A DNA stretch of 64,000 nucleotides from Erysipelotrichaceae bacterium. GTDB lineage: Bacteria > Bacillota_I > Bacilli_A > RFN20 > CAG-826. The notes under the pieces were generated by a model, which made no database searches, was not told where the DNA came from, and was given only the letters and a program-made list of their open reading frames with translations. A program made the translations under genes and the position numbers. The stretch's first letter is position 1. Each line of letters opens with the position of its first letter. The stretch lies in contig JACKCX010000006.1 of assembly GCA_020633795.1 (NCBI GenBank), positions 50,959 to 114,958 of the forward strand, given 5' to 3'. Positions 27,524-37,121 of the stretch are shown one piece after another.

Positions 27524-28460
27524 ATGAAAAACACAATCGGTTTTATTAAACCAAATTATCCAGGAGAAAGAAGAGTCGCTATTCTACCAGAAGATATCGT
27601 TAATTTAGAAAACGGATCGTTGTTGAAAAAGGGTTTGGATCAACGATGGATATTAGGGATGAAGACTATCGACAAGCGGGAGCAGAAGTGATGGAAAGAG
27701 AAGATGTTTTTAAGAGATGTGACAATATCTTTTCTTTAAAATTAATTCAGCCATCTGATTATCGCTTTCTTCGCGATGGGCAAATGATTATCGGCTGGAC
27801 TCACCCATTTGGATCAGGCGGCACTTTTATCGAGAACAATGCCTCGACATATTAAGGTTGTGGATTTAGATAATATCACTCCGCGTTTATTTTATGAGGA
27901 TAAAGTTATTGATTTAGTTCATATCCCTCGAAATTTTGTTTATCAAAACAGTTTTATCGCTGGATATGCTTCAACTTACCATGCGTTAGTGGCATTTGGT
28001 GTTATTCCTACTTCCGAAACAAAGGTTGCTGTTTTATCGAGTGGCAATGTTGCGCAAGGAGCGTTTAAAGCTATTTCAATGTTTAATCCTATTGTCCGGA
28101 TGTTTTATCGCAAACAATGAATGAATTTTATCAATCAATCGGAGAATATGACATCATCATCAATGGTATTCAAGTTGATAAACCCAACATCAATATCATC
28201 AATCAAGAGCAACTAAAACAAATTAAAAAAGGAGCTTTATTATAGATGCCGCTGCTCATCAAGGGCGGGCAATTTATGAACTAAATTTACTTATTTAGAA
28301 AGACCAATCGCTTATACAGAGGCGTTGCCTACTATTGTTTAAGCAATTTGCCATCATTATTTTATCGCACGGCAAGTCGTGAAATCTCAAAGGCTTTTGC
28401 AAATATATTTATCGTCCTAATTTAGATGTTATTTTCCACTATCTAAAAGAGGCACGATAG
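27524..28460 (+). pseudogene. Broken N5-(carboxyethyl)ornithine synthase-like gene
   Basis: The start MKNTIGFIKPNYPGERR and RVAILPEDIV resemble N5-(carboxyethyl)ornithine synthase, an NADPH enzyme of the alanine-dehydrogenase superfamily that joins ornithine and pyruvate. Shifts follow near 27635 (before RDEDYRQAGAEV), 27840, 28110 and 28240. A nucleotide-binding segment, KVAVLSSGNVAQGA, and the end LPSLFYRTASREISK in further frames keep the family order up to TAG 28458-28460. AAGGAGG stands before the ATG. Alanine dehydrogenase is the alternative family. Five or more indels show it is dead. Confidence 0.78.
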
Positions 28461-29319
28461 GACTCTGAAGAAAATAGAAAAGTATACCCAATTCTAATTC
28501 CTTTACACTATGGCGCTAACTATAGTGGAATCAAATATGGCGCGGAATATCTGACGAAGTTTTAGATGATTATATTTTATTACCAGAATTAAAAGTTGAA
28601 GATCAAACAACTGATCCACATTTAAAGAATCTTTCTTCAGTTATCGCCACTAATGAATTGCTTTTTTCGGTGACTAAAACAATCTACCAAGCTCATAATT
28701 TTCCCTGATTATTGGTGGTGACCATAGCGTGGCTTTGGATCAATATCGGCGGTGGCTAATGATGAAGATGATTTGGGAGTTATTTGGATTGATGCTCACG
28801 GGGATATGAACACAGAACAAACGACGGAAAGCGGGAATATTCACGGAATGATTTTAGCGGCTCTTTTGGGTAAAAGGTACTGATAGTCTTGTGAATTTAG
28901 GCGAAGACAAAATTAAAATAAAGAAAGATAATGTCTACATTTTTGGTGTGCGTGATTTAGATGATGAAGAAAGCAACAATTGAACATCTTCATATCAACT
29001 ATTATTCTTACAAGAACATTGAAAAAGTTGGTCTCGAACACGCTGTGGAGGAAGTTATTGATTATTTAAGGGAAAAATTAACAGACTTCATTTGTCACTC
29101 GATTTGGATGCGATGAATCCAAACATCATTCCTGGTGTCTCTGGTTCCAGTGGCCAATGGCTTCAACAAAGAAGATATAAAATTTATTATTAAAAATTCT
29201 TTCAACGTTATTCGATTAGTTCCTGTGATATCGTTGAATACAATCCTCTAAAAGATAAAGATAATATGACACTCAATTATATTGTTGAATTAGTACATCT
29301 AATTAAAGAATTAGTTTAA
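28461..29319 (+). pseudogene. Broken arginase-family gene
   Basis: Ureohydrolase motifs occur in order but in different frames: VYPILIPLHYG near the start, [11 protein letters not shown] (28705-28740), [11 protein letters not shown] with GNIHGM (28780-28850), and LSLDLDAMNP (29095-29120) near the end, finishing with IVELVHLIKELV and TAA 29317-29319. These carry the manganese-binding His/Asp residues of arginases. No ATG start is left; AATAGAAAAGTA suggests an ATG lost by mutation. Arginase makes ornithine and urea, a sensible partner for the preceding synthase. Agmatinase is less likely because of the GNIHGM segment. Confidence 0.8.
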
Positions 29320-30308
29320 TCATCAACATAGATGATTTTTTCTGGATGGAAAAGCAAGAGAACTTCGGGATTATAAATATTATTGTTCTGAGCAAAATAT
29401 GAGACAGGATACAATTTACAAGTAAGATAAAATTTCGCATCTTTAGGGATATAACGATCAATTTGAACAAGCAATGAATTCATTGAAACAGCACCGACAA
29501 CTGGATATAACTGATTTTGGCAATAAAGCATTGATCCTGTGTAATTTCTTAAAAAGCCTGCTGCATAGCCAATTGGCAGCTCAGCTAATAAAGATGAGCT
29601 AGCAGCGGTATATCCAGGATAGTATCCAAATGTATCGCCTTTTTTGGCGTGAATAATGCGCGAAGCATAGGTATATAGTTCAATGCTTTGTTCAAATTTG
29701 GCATCTAATCCATCTCCATAGAGATTAGAACCTATTCTAATTGCGTTGCCAATATCGACTAAATAATTTTCCGATGAAACAAGATGCTTGTATTGAACAT
29801 CAAAAAGAGAAAATATTTCGCGTATATAAGCGATAGCTTTCGTTTCTTTTGAACCGCGTAAATGTCCGTATATTCCTTCTACATTAATGTCGTGTTCGTG
29901 ACAGAGAGATATGGCTTTTTAATATCATCAATTGTTTTGATATCACTTCGATTGTGCCTGAGATCAATCTGAATATGGACTCGACGATGGCTTAAATGAC
30001 TGATAGCTTTGATTTGTTTTAAATTATTAATGGAATAGAGAAGATGAGGATTATCGATTAATTTTCGCGAGGACTTTCAAAAATTAAAACATCTTTTGAA
30101 CCTTCAGCTTTAAAAAGACTTAGCTTCTTCTAAAGAGCTGACACAAAAAGAGGAATATCGAAAGATTTTGTTAAAGTTTCAACCACTTGTTTCATGCCAC
30201 ACCCATAAGCATTGGCTTTAATGACGGGAAAACATATTTTCCTGTTTTATCAATCGACTTTTGATAATTTCTCCTTATGGCACCTAAATTAATTGTTTTA
30301 TAGAGCAT
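29316..30308 (-). pseudogene. alr: Broken alanine racemase gene
   Basis: From ATG 30308 the minus strand reads MLYKTINLGAIRRNYQK. The PLP-lysine motif is split: FP is in one frame and VIKANAYGCG, carrying the catalytic lysine, in another, because one base is missing near 30230. Further shifts occur near 30130, 30075 and 29918. From about 29915 to the stop the frame is mostly open and has GYAAGFLRN, matching the family's GYADG segment, then VVGAVSMN. The product would supply D-alanine for the cell wall. Its start overlaps the upstream GNAT gene by 11 bases. Confidence 0.8.
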
Positions 30309-30804
30309 GATTATTCCTTTCTAGCAGTAAAACGTAGCGGTCGTGGTCATTGTATAATTTCTTTTGTTCATAGACATTGAAACCATGTTTGAAAAATAAT
30401 TTTTGAGAAGCGAAATTATCCAATGCCACAGAAGCATAGACATATTTTCTTTTAATTAATTGAAGAGCTCTTTCCAATAGCAAACTTGCAATTCGATGCC
30501 CGCGATATTCCGGTGATACAAAAATGGAATCAATGATCGCTGATTCGAAAAGACTATGTCCAGTCAAATAATGAATTTCTTCAGTGGGGTACATGACAAT
30601 AGTGCCACCCACCAAGTCATGATTATTTATACATAATAAAATAAAGCCACCTTGTTCAGAAATAGCATAATTTAATTCTTCTTTTGTCGAGGGAACAAAA
30701 AATTTTTCTGGGAATTCTCGAGAAAGTTTTTCCATCAAATTCAAGATAGAAGAGATATGAGAGTTTGTTGCTCTAATGATTTTAAAATCGTTAATTTTTT
30801 CCAT
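30298..30804 (-). CDS. GNAT family N-acetyltransferase
   Basis: A 168-residue acetyl-CoA-dependent acetyltransferase. The CoA-binding motif is VSPEYRGHRIASLLLERAL near residues 97-115, and the C-terminal SQKLFFKHGFNVYEQKKLY is typical of the fold. The substrate cannot be predicted. It is intact and overlaps the start of the alr remnant, so the two were an operon. Its ribosome binding site is not obvious; the upstream 69 bases hold no gene. Confidence 0.85.
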   Translation of the reverse strand: MEKINDFKIIRATNSHISSILNLMEKLSREFPEKFFVPSTKEELNYAISEQGGFILLCINNHDLVGGTIVMYPTEEIHYLTGHSLFESAIIDSIFVSPEYRGHRIASLLLERALQLIKRKYVYASVALDNFASQKLFFKHGFNVYEQKKLYNDHDRYVLLLERNNHAL

Positions 30805-30873
30805 ATGTTATTCTAACATGTTGAGCCATTATTGTAAAATTTACTTCCCTCACACAACAGATGAAGAAATTTT

Positions 30874-32823
30874 TTACTTCAAAATTTGTTTTTTATTTTG
30901 ATCCTGGCGAGCTCTTTCGATTCTCGACATGATATTTTCCATGATTTCTAAATATAATTTCTCGCCGAGGATTTCATCTTCCCAATGGTGATCGATACTC
31001 GGGTTATCATTTACTTCGATAATGTAAACTTTGCCATCTTTATATTTCAGATCAACACCATAGAAACCATCGCCGATGGCGTTAGCGGCTTTTAAAGCCG
31101 TTTCGACAACTTCTGGAGGAGCTTCTTCAATGAGCAGCGTTTCTACTCCTCCGACTGTAGCGCGTGATTTATTAGCGTTCCAGTTATAAATTTGCCAATG
31201 GTCGCGCGCCATATAGTATTTGCAGGCATAAAGCGGTTTGCCTTCCAGAATGCCAATGCGCCAGTCATAAGAACTTGGAATGTATTCTTGTGCGATGATG
31301 AGAGCGCTCCCACGGAATAATTCGTGCATCTTAAGTTTCAATTCTTTTTCATCTTGCACTTTAAAAACACCGCGAGAAGAAGAACTATCAGGTCGTTTTA
31401 AAATAATTGGAAAGGTAAAAGTAGAAAGAATTTTATCAATCGGAGTGGAGTGGCTGATAATTAATGTCTTGGGAGTGGGAAGATTATGGCTTCTCATGCA
31501 TTCATGGAAATATAATTTATTAGCGCATTTTAAAATTGACCATGGATCATCAATAACCGCCAAACCTTCGGAATAAGCGTAGCGGGAAAATTGATAGGTA
31601 TAGTTATCGACATTAGTGGTTGCGCGAATAAATAAAGCATCAAACTGCGGGATACGTGAATAGTCATCTTTGGTGATGAATTCAACATAAAATCCGACCT
31701 TTTTTGCTGCCTCGATAAATCGATCAAGAGCTGTTTTTCCCGAAGGAGCAGCTGGCTCTTTAGGGTCGACGAGAATGGCAAGGTCAAATTTATATTGTTT
31801 GATTTTGGAGATGGCAAAGCGATTGAGGGAGAAGTATTTTTTTGCACCCTTCAACAAATTGTCGTCTACTTCAATATCATCTAGTGTCAAAATGTGAATC
31901 TTCTTTAACTTCCAGGTTCTCTCTTTGACAAAAGTTACTTCGAGAAGAGGAGCTTCAAACAAATGAAGAATAGCGCGTCCTAGTCTTTCATATCGCGGCG
32001 GATGAGTTTGTCCAAAAATGATACGGAAAACCACTTCTTTTTTGCTATTTTGCTTAAAGGTTTCTTGGATAACATCAAATACTTCTTCGCCAATTGATTC
32101 AGTAATGGTTTGATCGAGAGCATCTTCGAGTGTGGCGACAGTGGGAATGGGGCGAAGTTCACGAGCACTCGCGAGAAGAGAAACATAATATCCTAATGTT
32201 TGGTAGCCGAGGGAGGAGCAGAGGTTGAAAACTCGTAAGTCCTTGGCGGTTTGATATTTTTCCTCATTGAGAAATTGATTAACAGTCACGACTTCAAGAT
32301 TAGGAATATCTTTCAGCCAAGGAAAATTGTGGTCCACGACAGCGATATTGGCGATATATTCTTTTTCATTAGTATCTTCGCATAATTGCAAGACCATCTT
32401 ATAGGCATGTTCGTCTTTTCCATAAAAATCATTCAATTTCTCAATGACATAAAAACCGAATGATTTGTACCATTTTAAAAGGCGATCATTTTGAGAATCA
32501 GCCTCTAACGATAAGCGATGAATGTTGTTTTCTTTGGCTTTAGCAACAATATCATTAAGGATAAAACGCCCATAACCTTGAGTTTGATATTCAGGAAGAA
32601 TGGAGATGGAATAGATTCGCCATGTTTTCGCGAATTTAAAAATAATAGCGCTTCCCACAGATTGATGGTTGTCGTCTTTAATGATTAAGACGGATTGATG
32701 ATGGCTATCAAGGCTATGTTTCAAGGAAGATAAAGAAGATCTTCTTGAGGCAGGAAAGGTTTGCTCTTCTAATGTTTTGAGAAACGGTTCGTCTATTTTT
32801 TGAGCTTTATGAATTTCAGGCAT
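30874..32823 (-). CDS. GNAT acetyltransferase fused to RimK-like ATP-grasp ligase
   Basis: A 649-residue fusion. Residues 1-150 form a GNAT domain (ILPEYQTQGYGRFILNDIV binds CoA). Residues about 155-320 resemble the RimK-like ATP-grasp N-terminal (RLAN) domain. Residues about 340-640 form an ATP-grasp ligase with ILKRPDSSSSRGVFKV as an ATP-binding segment and VYIIEVNDNPSIDHHWED carrying Mg ligands. ATP-grasp enzymes of this branch join an amino acid to a carboxylate; the substrate here is unknown. Such fusions occur in other bacteria, so the architecture is known while the reaction is not. Confidence 0.82.
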   Translation of the reverse strand: MPEIHKAQKIDEPFLKTLEEQTFPASRRSSLSSLKHSLDSHHQSVLIIKDDNHQSVGSAIIFKFAKTWRIYSISILPEYQTQGYGRFILNDIVAKAKENNIHRLSLEADSQNDRLLKWYKSFGFYVIEKLNDFYGKDEHAYKMVLQLCEDTNEKEYIANIAVVDHNFPWLKDIPNLEVVTVNQFLNEEKYQTAKDLRVFNLCSSLGYQTLGYYVSLLASARELRPIPTVATLEDALDQTITESIGEEVFDVIQETFKQNSKKEVVFRIIFGQTHPPRYERLGRAILHLFEAPLLEVTFVKERTWKLKKIHILTLDDIEVDDNLLKGAKKYFSLNRFAISKIKQYKFDLAILVDPKEPAAPSGKTALDRFIEAAKKVGFYVEFITKDDYSRIPQFDALFIRATTNVDNYTYQFSRYAYSEGLAVIDDPWSILKCANKLYFHECMRSHNLPTPKTLIISHSTPIDKILSTFTFPIILKRPDSSSSRGVFKVQDEKELKLKMHELFRGSALIIAQEYIPSSYDWRIGILEGKPLYACKYYMARDHWQIYNWNANKSRATVGGVETLLIEEAPPEVVETALKAANAIGDGFYGVDLKYKDGKVYIIEVNDNPSIDHHWEDEILGEKLYLEIMENIMSRIERARQDQNKKQILK

Positions 32824-32995
32824 ATTTTTTCTCTGAAATAATAACTTTCTTAATGTTTAACTCTGCAAGAATTATTATACTTTGTCTTTTCAAGTTTGAT
32901 ACAGCAATGTGATATTTCTTAAAACTTTTATAAAGAAGAGCGAATAGCGTAAAATGAATTAATAAAGAAAAGCCTTGTCAGTGGAGGAAAAAAAG

Positions 32996-34609
32996 ATGAG
33001 AAAAGTGATACCAATTGAAAAAGTTGCCGCCAAATTAGAGCTACCTAAACAAGTTTTTGAATTTTATGGTCATGATAAAGCCAAAATTGATGTTTCATCC
33101 CTTAACTTAAGTGCCAAAAAAGATGGTGATGTGGTCTTGGTAACCGCTATTACACCTACCAAAGCTGGCGAAGGAAAAACGACGATGTCAATCGCCTTAA
33201 CTGACGGGTTAAATCGCCTTGGTGAAAAAGCCATTCTTTGCTTGCGCGAACCTTCACTAGGCCCAGTTTTTGGGCTTAAAGGAGGAGCGACAGGCGGAGG
33301 AAAAGCCAGCGTTGTTCCCAGCGACGATATCAATCTTCATTTCACGGGTGACATGCATGCGCTTACTTCATCGATTAATCTTATTAGTGCCATAATTGAT
33401 AACCATATCTATCAAGGCAATCAATTAGGCATTGATCCAACAAAAATTGTGTGGCATCGCGCTCTTGATATGAACGATCGTGCTCTTCGCGATGTGATGA
33501 TTTGTTGCAATCCCAAAGATGGCATCAAAAGAAAAGAGAAATTTCAAATCACCGTCGCTAGCGAATTGATGGCCATTTTATGCCTCAGTGAAAATGAAGA
33601 AGATTTCCTTGATCGTATTAATAATATTATTGTGGCTTATTCTTTTGAGAATCATCCCATTTATCTTCGCGATTTAAAAATCTCTCACGCCATTATGAAA
33701 TTGATGAAGAAAGCCTTAAAGCCCAATTTAGTCCAAACCTTAGAAGGCAACCCTGTTTTGATTCATGGTGGCCCTTTTGCCAATATCGCTCATGGTTGTA
33801 ATTCCTTAATTGCCACTAAACTGGCGATGAAACTTGCCCCCATCGTAGTGACAGAGGCCGGCTTTGCTGCCGATTTAGGAGCGGAAAAATTCTTTGATAT
33901 CAAATCAAGAATTGGACATTTAAATCCTAAAATGGCAGTTTTAGTCGCGAGTATTAAAGCCCTAAAACTACATGGTGGATCGGACAGCCATCATCTTGAT
34001 ATCGAGAATGTGCCCGCCATGCTGGAGGGAACAAAAAATCTTGATCAACATTATCAAAACTTACTTCAATACCAAGTGCCTGTCTTAATTGCTATTAATC
34101 ATTTCAAATCTGATTCTCCTCAAGAAGTGAAAGAATTGATTAAATGGTGCCAAGAAAAACAATATCAAGTGACATTTGTCGATAGTTATTTGAAAGGATC
34201 AACTGGAGCGCTTGACTTTGCTCAAAAAGTTAAAGACATTCTTTTAAAAAAAGAAGGCAACTATAAACCTCTATATGATTTGAATTTATCTCTTGTTCAA
34301 AAAATTGATATTATCGCTCGCAAAATTTATCATGCCAATGGTGTGATATATACTAAAAAAGCGAAACAAAATATCGAAATGATGGAAAAGCTGGGCTATC
34401 GAAACGTTCCAGTTTGTATCGCCAAAACACCTCTCTCTTTTAGCGACAATCAGCATCTTCTCAATGTTCCAAAAAACTTTAAAATTCATGTGCGAGATGT
34501 CTATGTTAGTGCTGGAGCAGGATTTGTTGTTTGTCTAACGGGCGAAGTGCTGACCATGCCGGGTCTTCCGAAGATTCCGGCCGCCGTTAAAATGGAAGAA
34601 CAAATTTAA
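32996..34609 (+). CDS. fhs: Formate-tetrahydrofolate ligase
   Basis: Makes 10-formyl-THF from formate, THF and ATP for one-carbon metabolism. The P-loop-like TPTKAGEGKTTMSIALTDGL, the GLKGGATGGGKASVVP segment and the C-terminal GEVLTMPGLPKIPAA are diagnostic. With ATG 32996 (GTGGAGG upstream) the protein has 537 residues, slightly shorter than the usual 555; TTG 32975 would lie before the ribosome binding site. It is divergent from the GNAT/ATP-grasp gene. A possible -10, TAAAAT, lies at 32950-32955. Confidence 0.95.
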   Translation: MRKVIPIEKVAAKLELPKQVFEFYGHDKAKIDVSSLNLSAKKDGDVVLVTAITPTKAGEGKTTMSIALTDGLNRLGEKAILCLREPSLGPVFGLKGGATGGGKASVVPSDDINLHFTGDMHALTSSINLISAIIDNHIYQGNQLGIDPTKIVWHRALDMNDRALRDVMICCNPKDGIKRKEKFQITVASELMAILCLSENEEDFLDRINNIIVAYSFENHPIYLRDLKISHAIMKLMKKALKPNLVQTLEGNPVLIHGGPFANIAHGCNSLIATKLAMKLAPIVVTEAGFAADLGAEKFFDIKSRIGHLNPKMAVLVASIKALKLHGGSDSHHLDIENVPAMLEGTKNLDQHYQNLLQYQVPVLIAINHFKSDSPQEVKELIKWCQEKQYQVTFVDSYLKGSTGALDFAQKVKDILLKKEGNYKPLYDLNLSLVQKIDIIARKIYHANGVIYTKKAKQNIEMMEKLGYRNVPVCIAKTPLSFSDNQHLLNVPKNFKIHVRDVYVSAGAGFVVCLTGEVLTMPGLPKIPAAVKMEEQI

Positions 34610-34715
34610 CCTATTTTCCTCTATTAATTTTCTAAGTCAAAATAAAAGCATACTATAAATAGCGTCCTTAGAGCGGTTAATGATAAAACTATTTAGTTTT
34701 TTCTTGATGCTGAGT

Positions 34716-34723
34716 GATATACT
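34716..34723 (+). promoter_or_regulatory. -10 element just upstream of the 34731 gene
   Basis: TATACT (34718-34723), preceded by TGA, stands only seven bases before ATG 34731. A transcript starting six to eight bases after the -10 would begin at or next to the start codon, so the mRNA may be leaderless. No Shine-Dalgarno sequence is seen before this ATG. The -35 is poor. Confidence 0.4.
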
Positions 34724-34730
34724 AAAAAAT

Positions 34731-37064
34731 ATGAAACATCAAAAAGCACTTTTTGTAAGTGTCGTTGCTCTTGGGCTTTCAGCGATTGTCATCGCTATCA
34801 ATCCATCGATTCGAATCTCTGCTTCATATAATAGTGAATTGACTTGGTGGGAAAACGATTGTCAACTCCCTGATGGCTATACATCAATATCGAGTATTGT
34901 TGACTCAGGAGTTACTTCAACCGCTTACACGACAAGAGGAACAATAACATCTATTGAAGGCAATTCTTATTTTGTTCAATCGCAAAATCGAGGTTTTTGC
35001 ATCTATAATACCAATTCAAGTTATGCGGGTTTTTCTCTCGGCAATGTAGTTGATGTTACGGGGACGAGAAGCGATTATTATAATCTGATTGAATTAAGTC
35101 CAACCGCTGCTTCGCTATATGCTACTACGAATCCATATCCCGTGATTTCCGCCAATGTTTCTTCGTCTAATTATACGAGTTTTTGCACGGCTGATAATGT
35201 TGGTAGATTAATGACATTATCCGGAATGACTGTAACGGACATTTCTTCAAAAACCATTACTTTCGATTATGATGGTGTCACGGTAAATGGTCGCATTACT
35301 AGTAGTTCATATGATGATTTAACTACGGCTCTCACAACATATAAGAACAATAATACTTCAATCGATTTTCAAGGCATTCTTTCGGTTTACAATACTACTT
35401 ATCAAATTCGTCTTTATGATACAAGCTGTTTGAGCGAACACGCTGATACGCTTATTAATTCAATATCTGTTTCTCCAGTTAATAGTAATGTTGATCGTGG
35501 CGGAACGATTCAATTTTCAGCGAGTATCAGTCCAAGCGATGCCTCCAATCAAACAATTTCTTGGTCGACAACAGGCGGTGGAACAATTGATTCAAGCGGT
35601 TTATTTACCTCCACAACCGCTGGTACATATACGATTACTGCGACTGCTCAAGATGGCAGTGGTGTCACAGGTACAACCTCAATAACCGTTAATCAAGTTA
35701 GCATTCTTGTCACTTCGATTACCATCGATTGCTCATCTTCAACATTTGCACAGAACAATGATTATACATTCACCGCTTCTGTTCTTCCTTCTAATGCCGA
35801 CAATACAAATGTTAACTGGTCAGCTAGTGTGGGAACAATTACTTCAACTGGTGTCTATACTGCTTCCAATTTAGGAACAGTGGTGATTACCGCCACCGCT
35901 CAAGATGGCAGTGGTGTCACGGGCACAAAAACTATCACCGTGGTGGAACAATCAACGCCAACAGAAGGAACAGTTATTGCTAATCCAACTCTCAGTGGAG
36001 ATACACTTGGTCCCCTTTACTCTCCCGGCACAAATGATGAAATTGTTTTTACCTACTTAGAGATGATTAATCTATATGGCGATTCACTTCTTTTTGACTA
36101 TGGAAACTTCGAGGTTCTTATTGACGCTGGACAAACCTCTGATGAAGATAATGTTATGGCTGCATTAAGCAAATATGTCACAGATGGATGTTTGGAAGTT
36201 CTCATTGTTACTCATCCTCATAGTGATCATTTGGGCGGTCTTGGCGATTATTCATCTATGATTAGCAATGGTGGTATTACTTCAATTAAATACATCGTTG
36301 ATTTCGGTGGCACCTATACCACGACTGTTTACAATAATTATGTAACAACAAGAAATTATTATATTGGACAAGGTGCGACTTATTACAGCATTTATGAAAT
36401 GGTTAATAACAGCAGTTCGGGCTATCCTAATATCTTTAATATCTGTAATGATATCAATATATATTTTCTTGATTCGGGAGCCTATACGCAAACAGGCGTC
36501 GCCATCAGCAGCGATTATGCAAACGAATCTTCAGTTTGCACCCTCTTCTCTTTTGGCACTAACCGTATCCTTTGTTGTGGCGATTTAACTAATTCTTCAT
36601 CAAGTGGTGGCACTCCCGAAACATATTTAATTGATAAATATGGACCAAGTGGAGAAGGCTTATGGAGCGCTTCAACAACTAACATTGTTAAAGCTAATCA
36701 TCACTGCAGTAATACCCATGGTAGCAATAGCTCAGATTGGGTGGATGGAACATTGCCAGATTATGTGATTATTTCTGCTGCTTTAGTCAGCGCGAATCGC
36801 AGTGAAAACAGTGACAATGTGTCAACAAGTCAACATCCTAACGCTACTTCACTAGCGCGCTATTTGGCGGCTACCAGCAATGTCTACTGCAATATCGTTA
36901 ACGGCTCGACCCATTTTACTTATGCGACGACCACCAGCAATCCCGTTCTCTCTTTTGATGGCCGAACTTTGAATTATTCTTATAATGGCACCATCGTCAG
37001 CGCGGAAACGGAAAAAGCCTACTTATTGACTCAATCTTCCTTCTATTCACAACTATATAGTTGA
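34731..37064 (+). CDS. Secreted multidomain protein with Ig-like and metallo-beta-lactamase (ComEC-like) domains
   Basis: With ATG 34731 the protein has 777 residues and starts with a signal peptide (MKHQKALFVSVVALGLSAIV). About residues 45-240 look like a beta-rich OB-type region (RGTITSIEGNSYFVQS). Two Ig-like Big_2-type repeats follow, each ending with TITATAQDGSGVTGT or a near copy. The last 350 residues form a metallo-beta-lactamase fold with THPHSDHLGG near residue 492 and ANHHCSNTHGSN near 656, like the C-terminal domain of ComEC. An extracellular nuclease or phosphodiesterase role is an inference. An ATG at 34680 would place a hydrophobic stretch before the signal. Confidence 0.75.
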   Translation: MKHQKALFVSVVALGLSAIVIAINPSIRISASYNSELTWWENDCQLPDGYTSISSIVDSGVTSTAYTTRGTITSIEGNSYFVQSQNRGFCIYNTNSSYAGFSLGNVVDVTGTRSDYYNLIELSPTAASLYATTNPYPVISANVSSSNYTSFCTADNVGRLMTLSGMTVTDISSKTITFDYDGVTVNGRITSSSYDDLTTALTTYKNNNTSIDFQGILSVYNTTYQIRLYDTSCLSEHADTLINSISVSPVNSNVDRGGTIQFSASISPSDASNQTISWSTTGGGTIDSSGLFTSTTAGTYTITATAQDGSGVTGTTSITVNQVSILVTSITIDCSSSTFAQNNDYTFTASVLPSNADNTNVNWSASVGTITSTGVYTASNLGTVVITATAQDGSGVTGTKTITVVEQSTPTEGTVIANPTLSGDTLGPLYSPGTNDEIVFTYLEMINLYGDSLLFDYGNFEVLIDAGQTSDEDNVMAALSKYVTDGCLEVLIVTHPHSDHLGGLGDYSSMISNGGITSIKYIVDFGGTYTTTVYNNYVTTRNYYIGQGATYYSIYEMVNNSSSGYPNIFNICNDINIYFLDSGAYTQTGVAISSDYANESSVCTLFSFGTNRILCCGDLTNSSSSGGTPETYLIDKYGPSGEGLWSASTTNIVKANHHCSNTHGSNSSDWVDGTLPDYVIISAALVSANRSENSDNVSTSQHPNATSLARYLAATSNVYCNIVNGSTHFTYATTTSNPVLSFDGRTLNYSYNGTIVSAETEKAYLLTQSSFYSQLYS

Positions 37065-37095
37065 TGAGTTTAAGGTACAAAAAAAGACTAATGAT

Positions 37096-37121
37096 AAGAA
37101 TCTTCACGAGATTCTTTTTTT
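37096..37121 (+). terminator. Intrinsic terminator after the metallo-beta-lactamase gene
   Basis: AAGAATCT and AGATTCTT form an 8-bp stem with a TCACG loop, followed by five more T. It overlaps the last codons of the convergent CBS gene by two bases. Confidence 0.8.

Noticed and set aside
22942..30308. The frameshift block as plain sequencing or assembly error.
   Set aside because: Ferritin, the tRNA and the GNAT gene inside or at the edge are intact, and flanks are clean. It is not fully excluded without reads, and this is stated in the finding.
35540..35960. Repeated TITATAQDGSGVTGT-coding DNA as a mobile or recombination repeat.
   Set aside because: It is explained by two homologous Ig-like domains in one protein.
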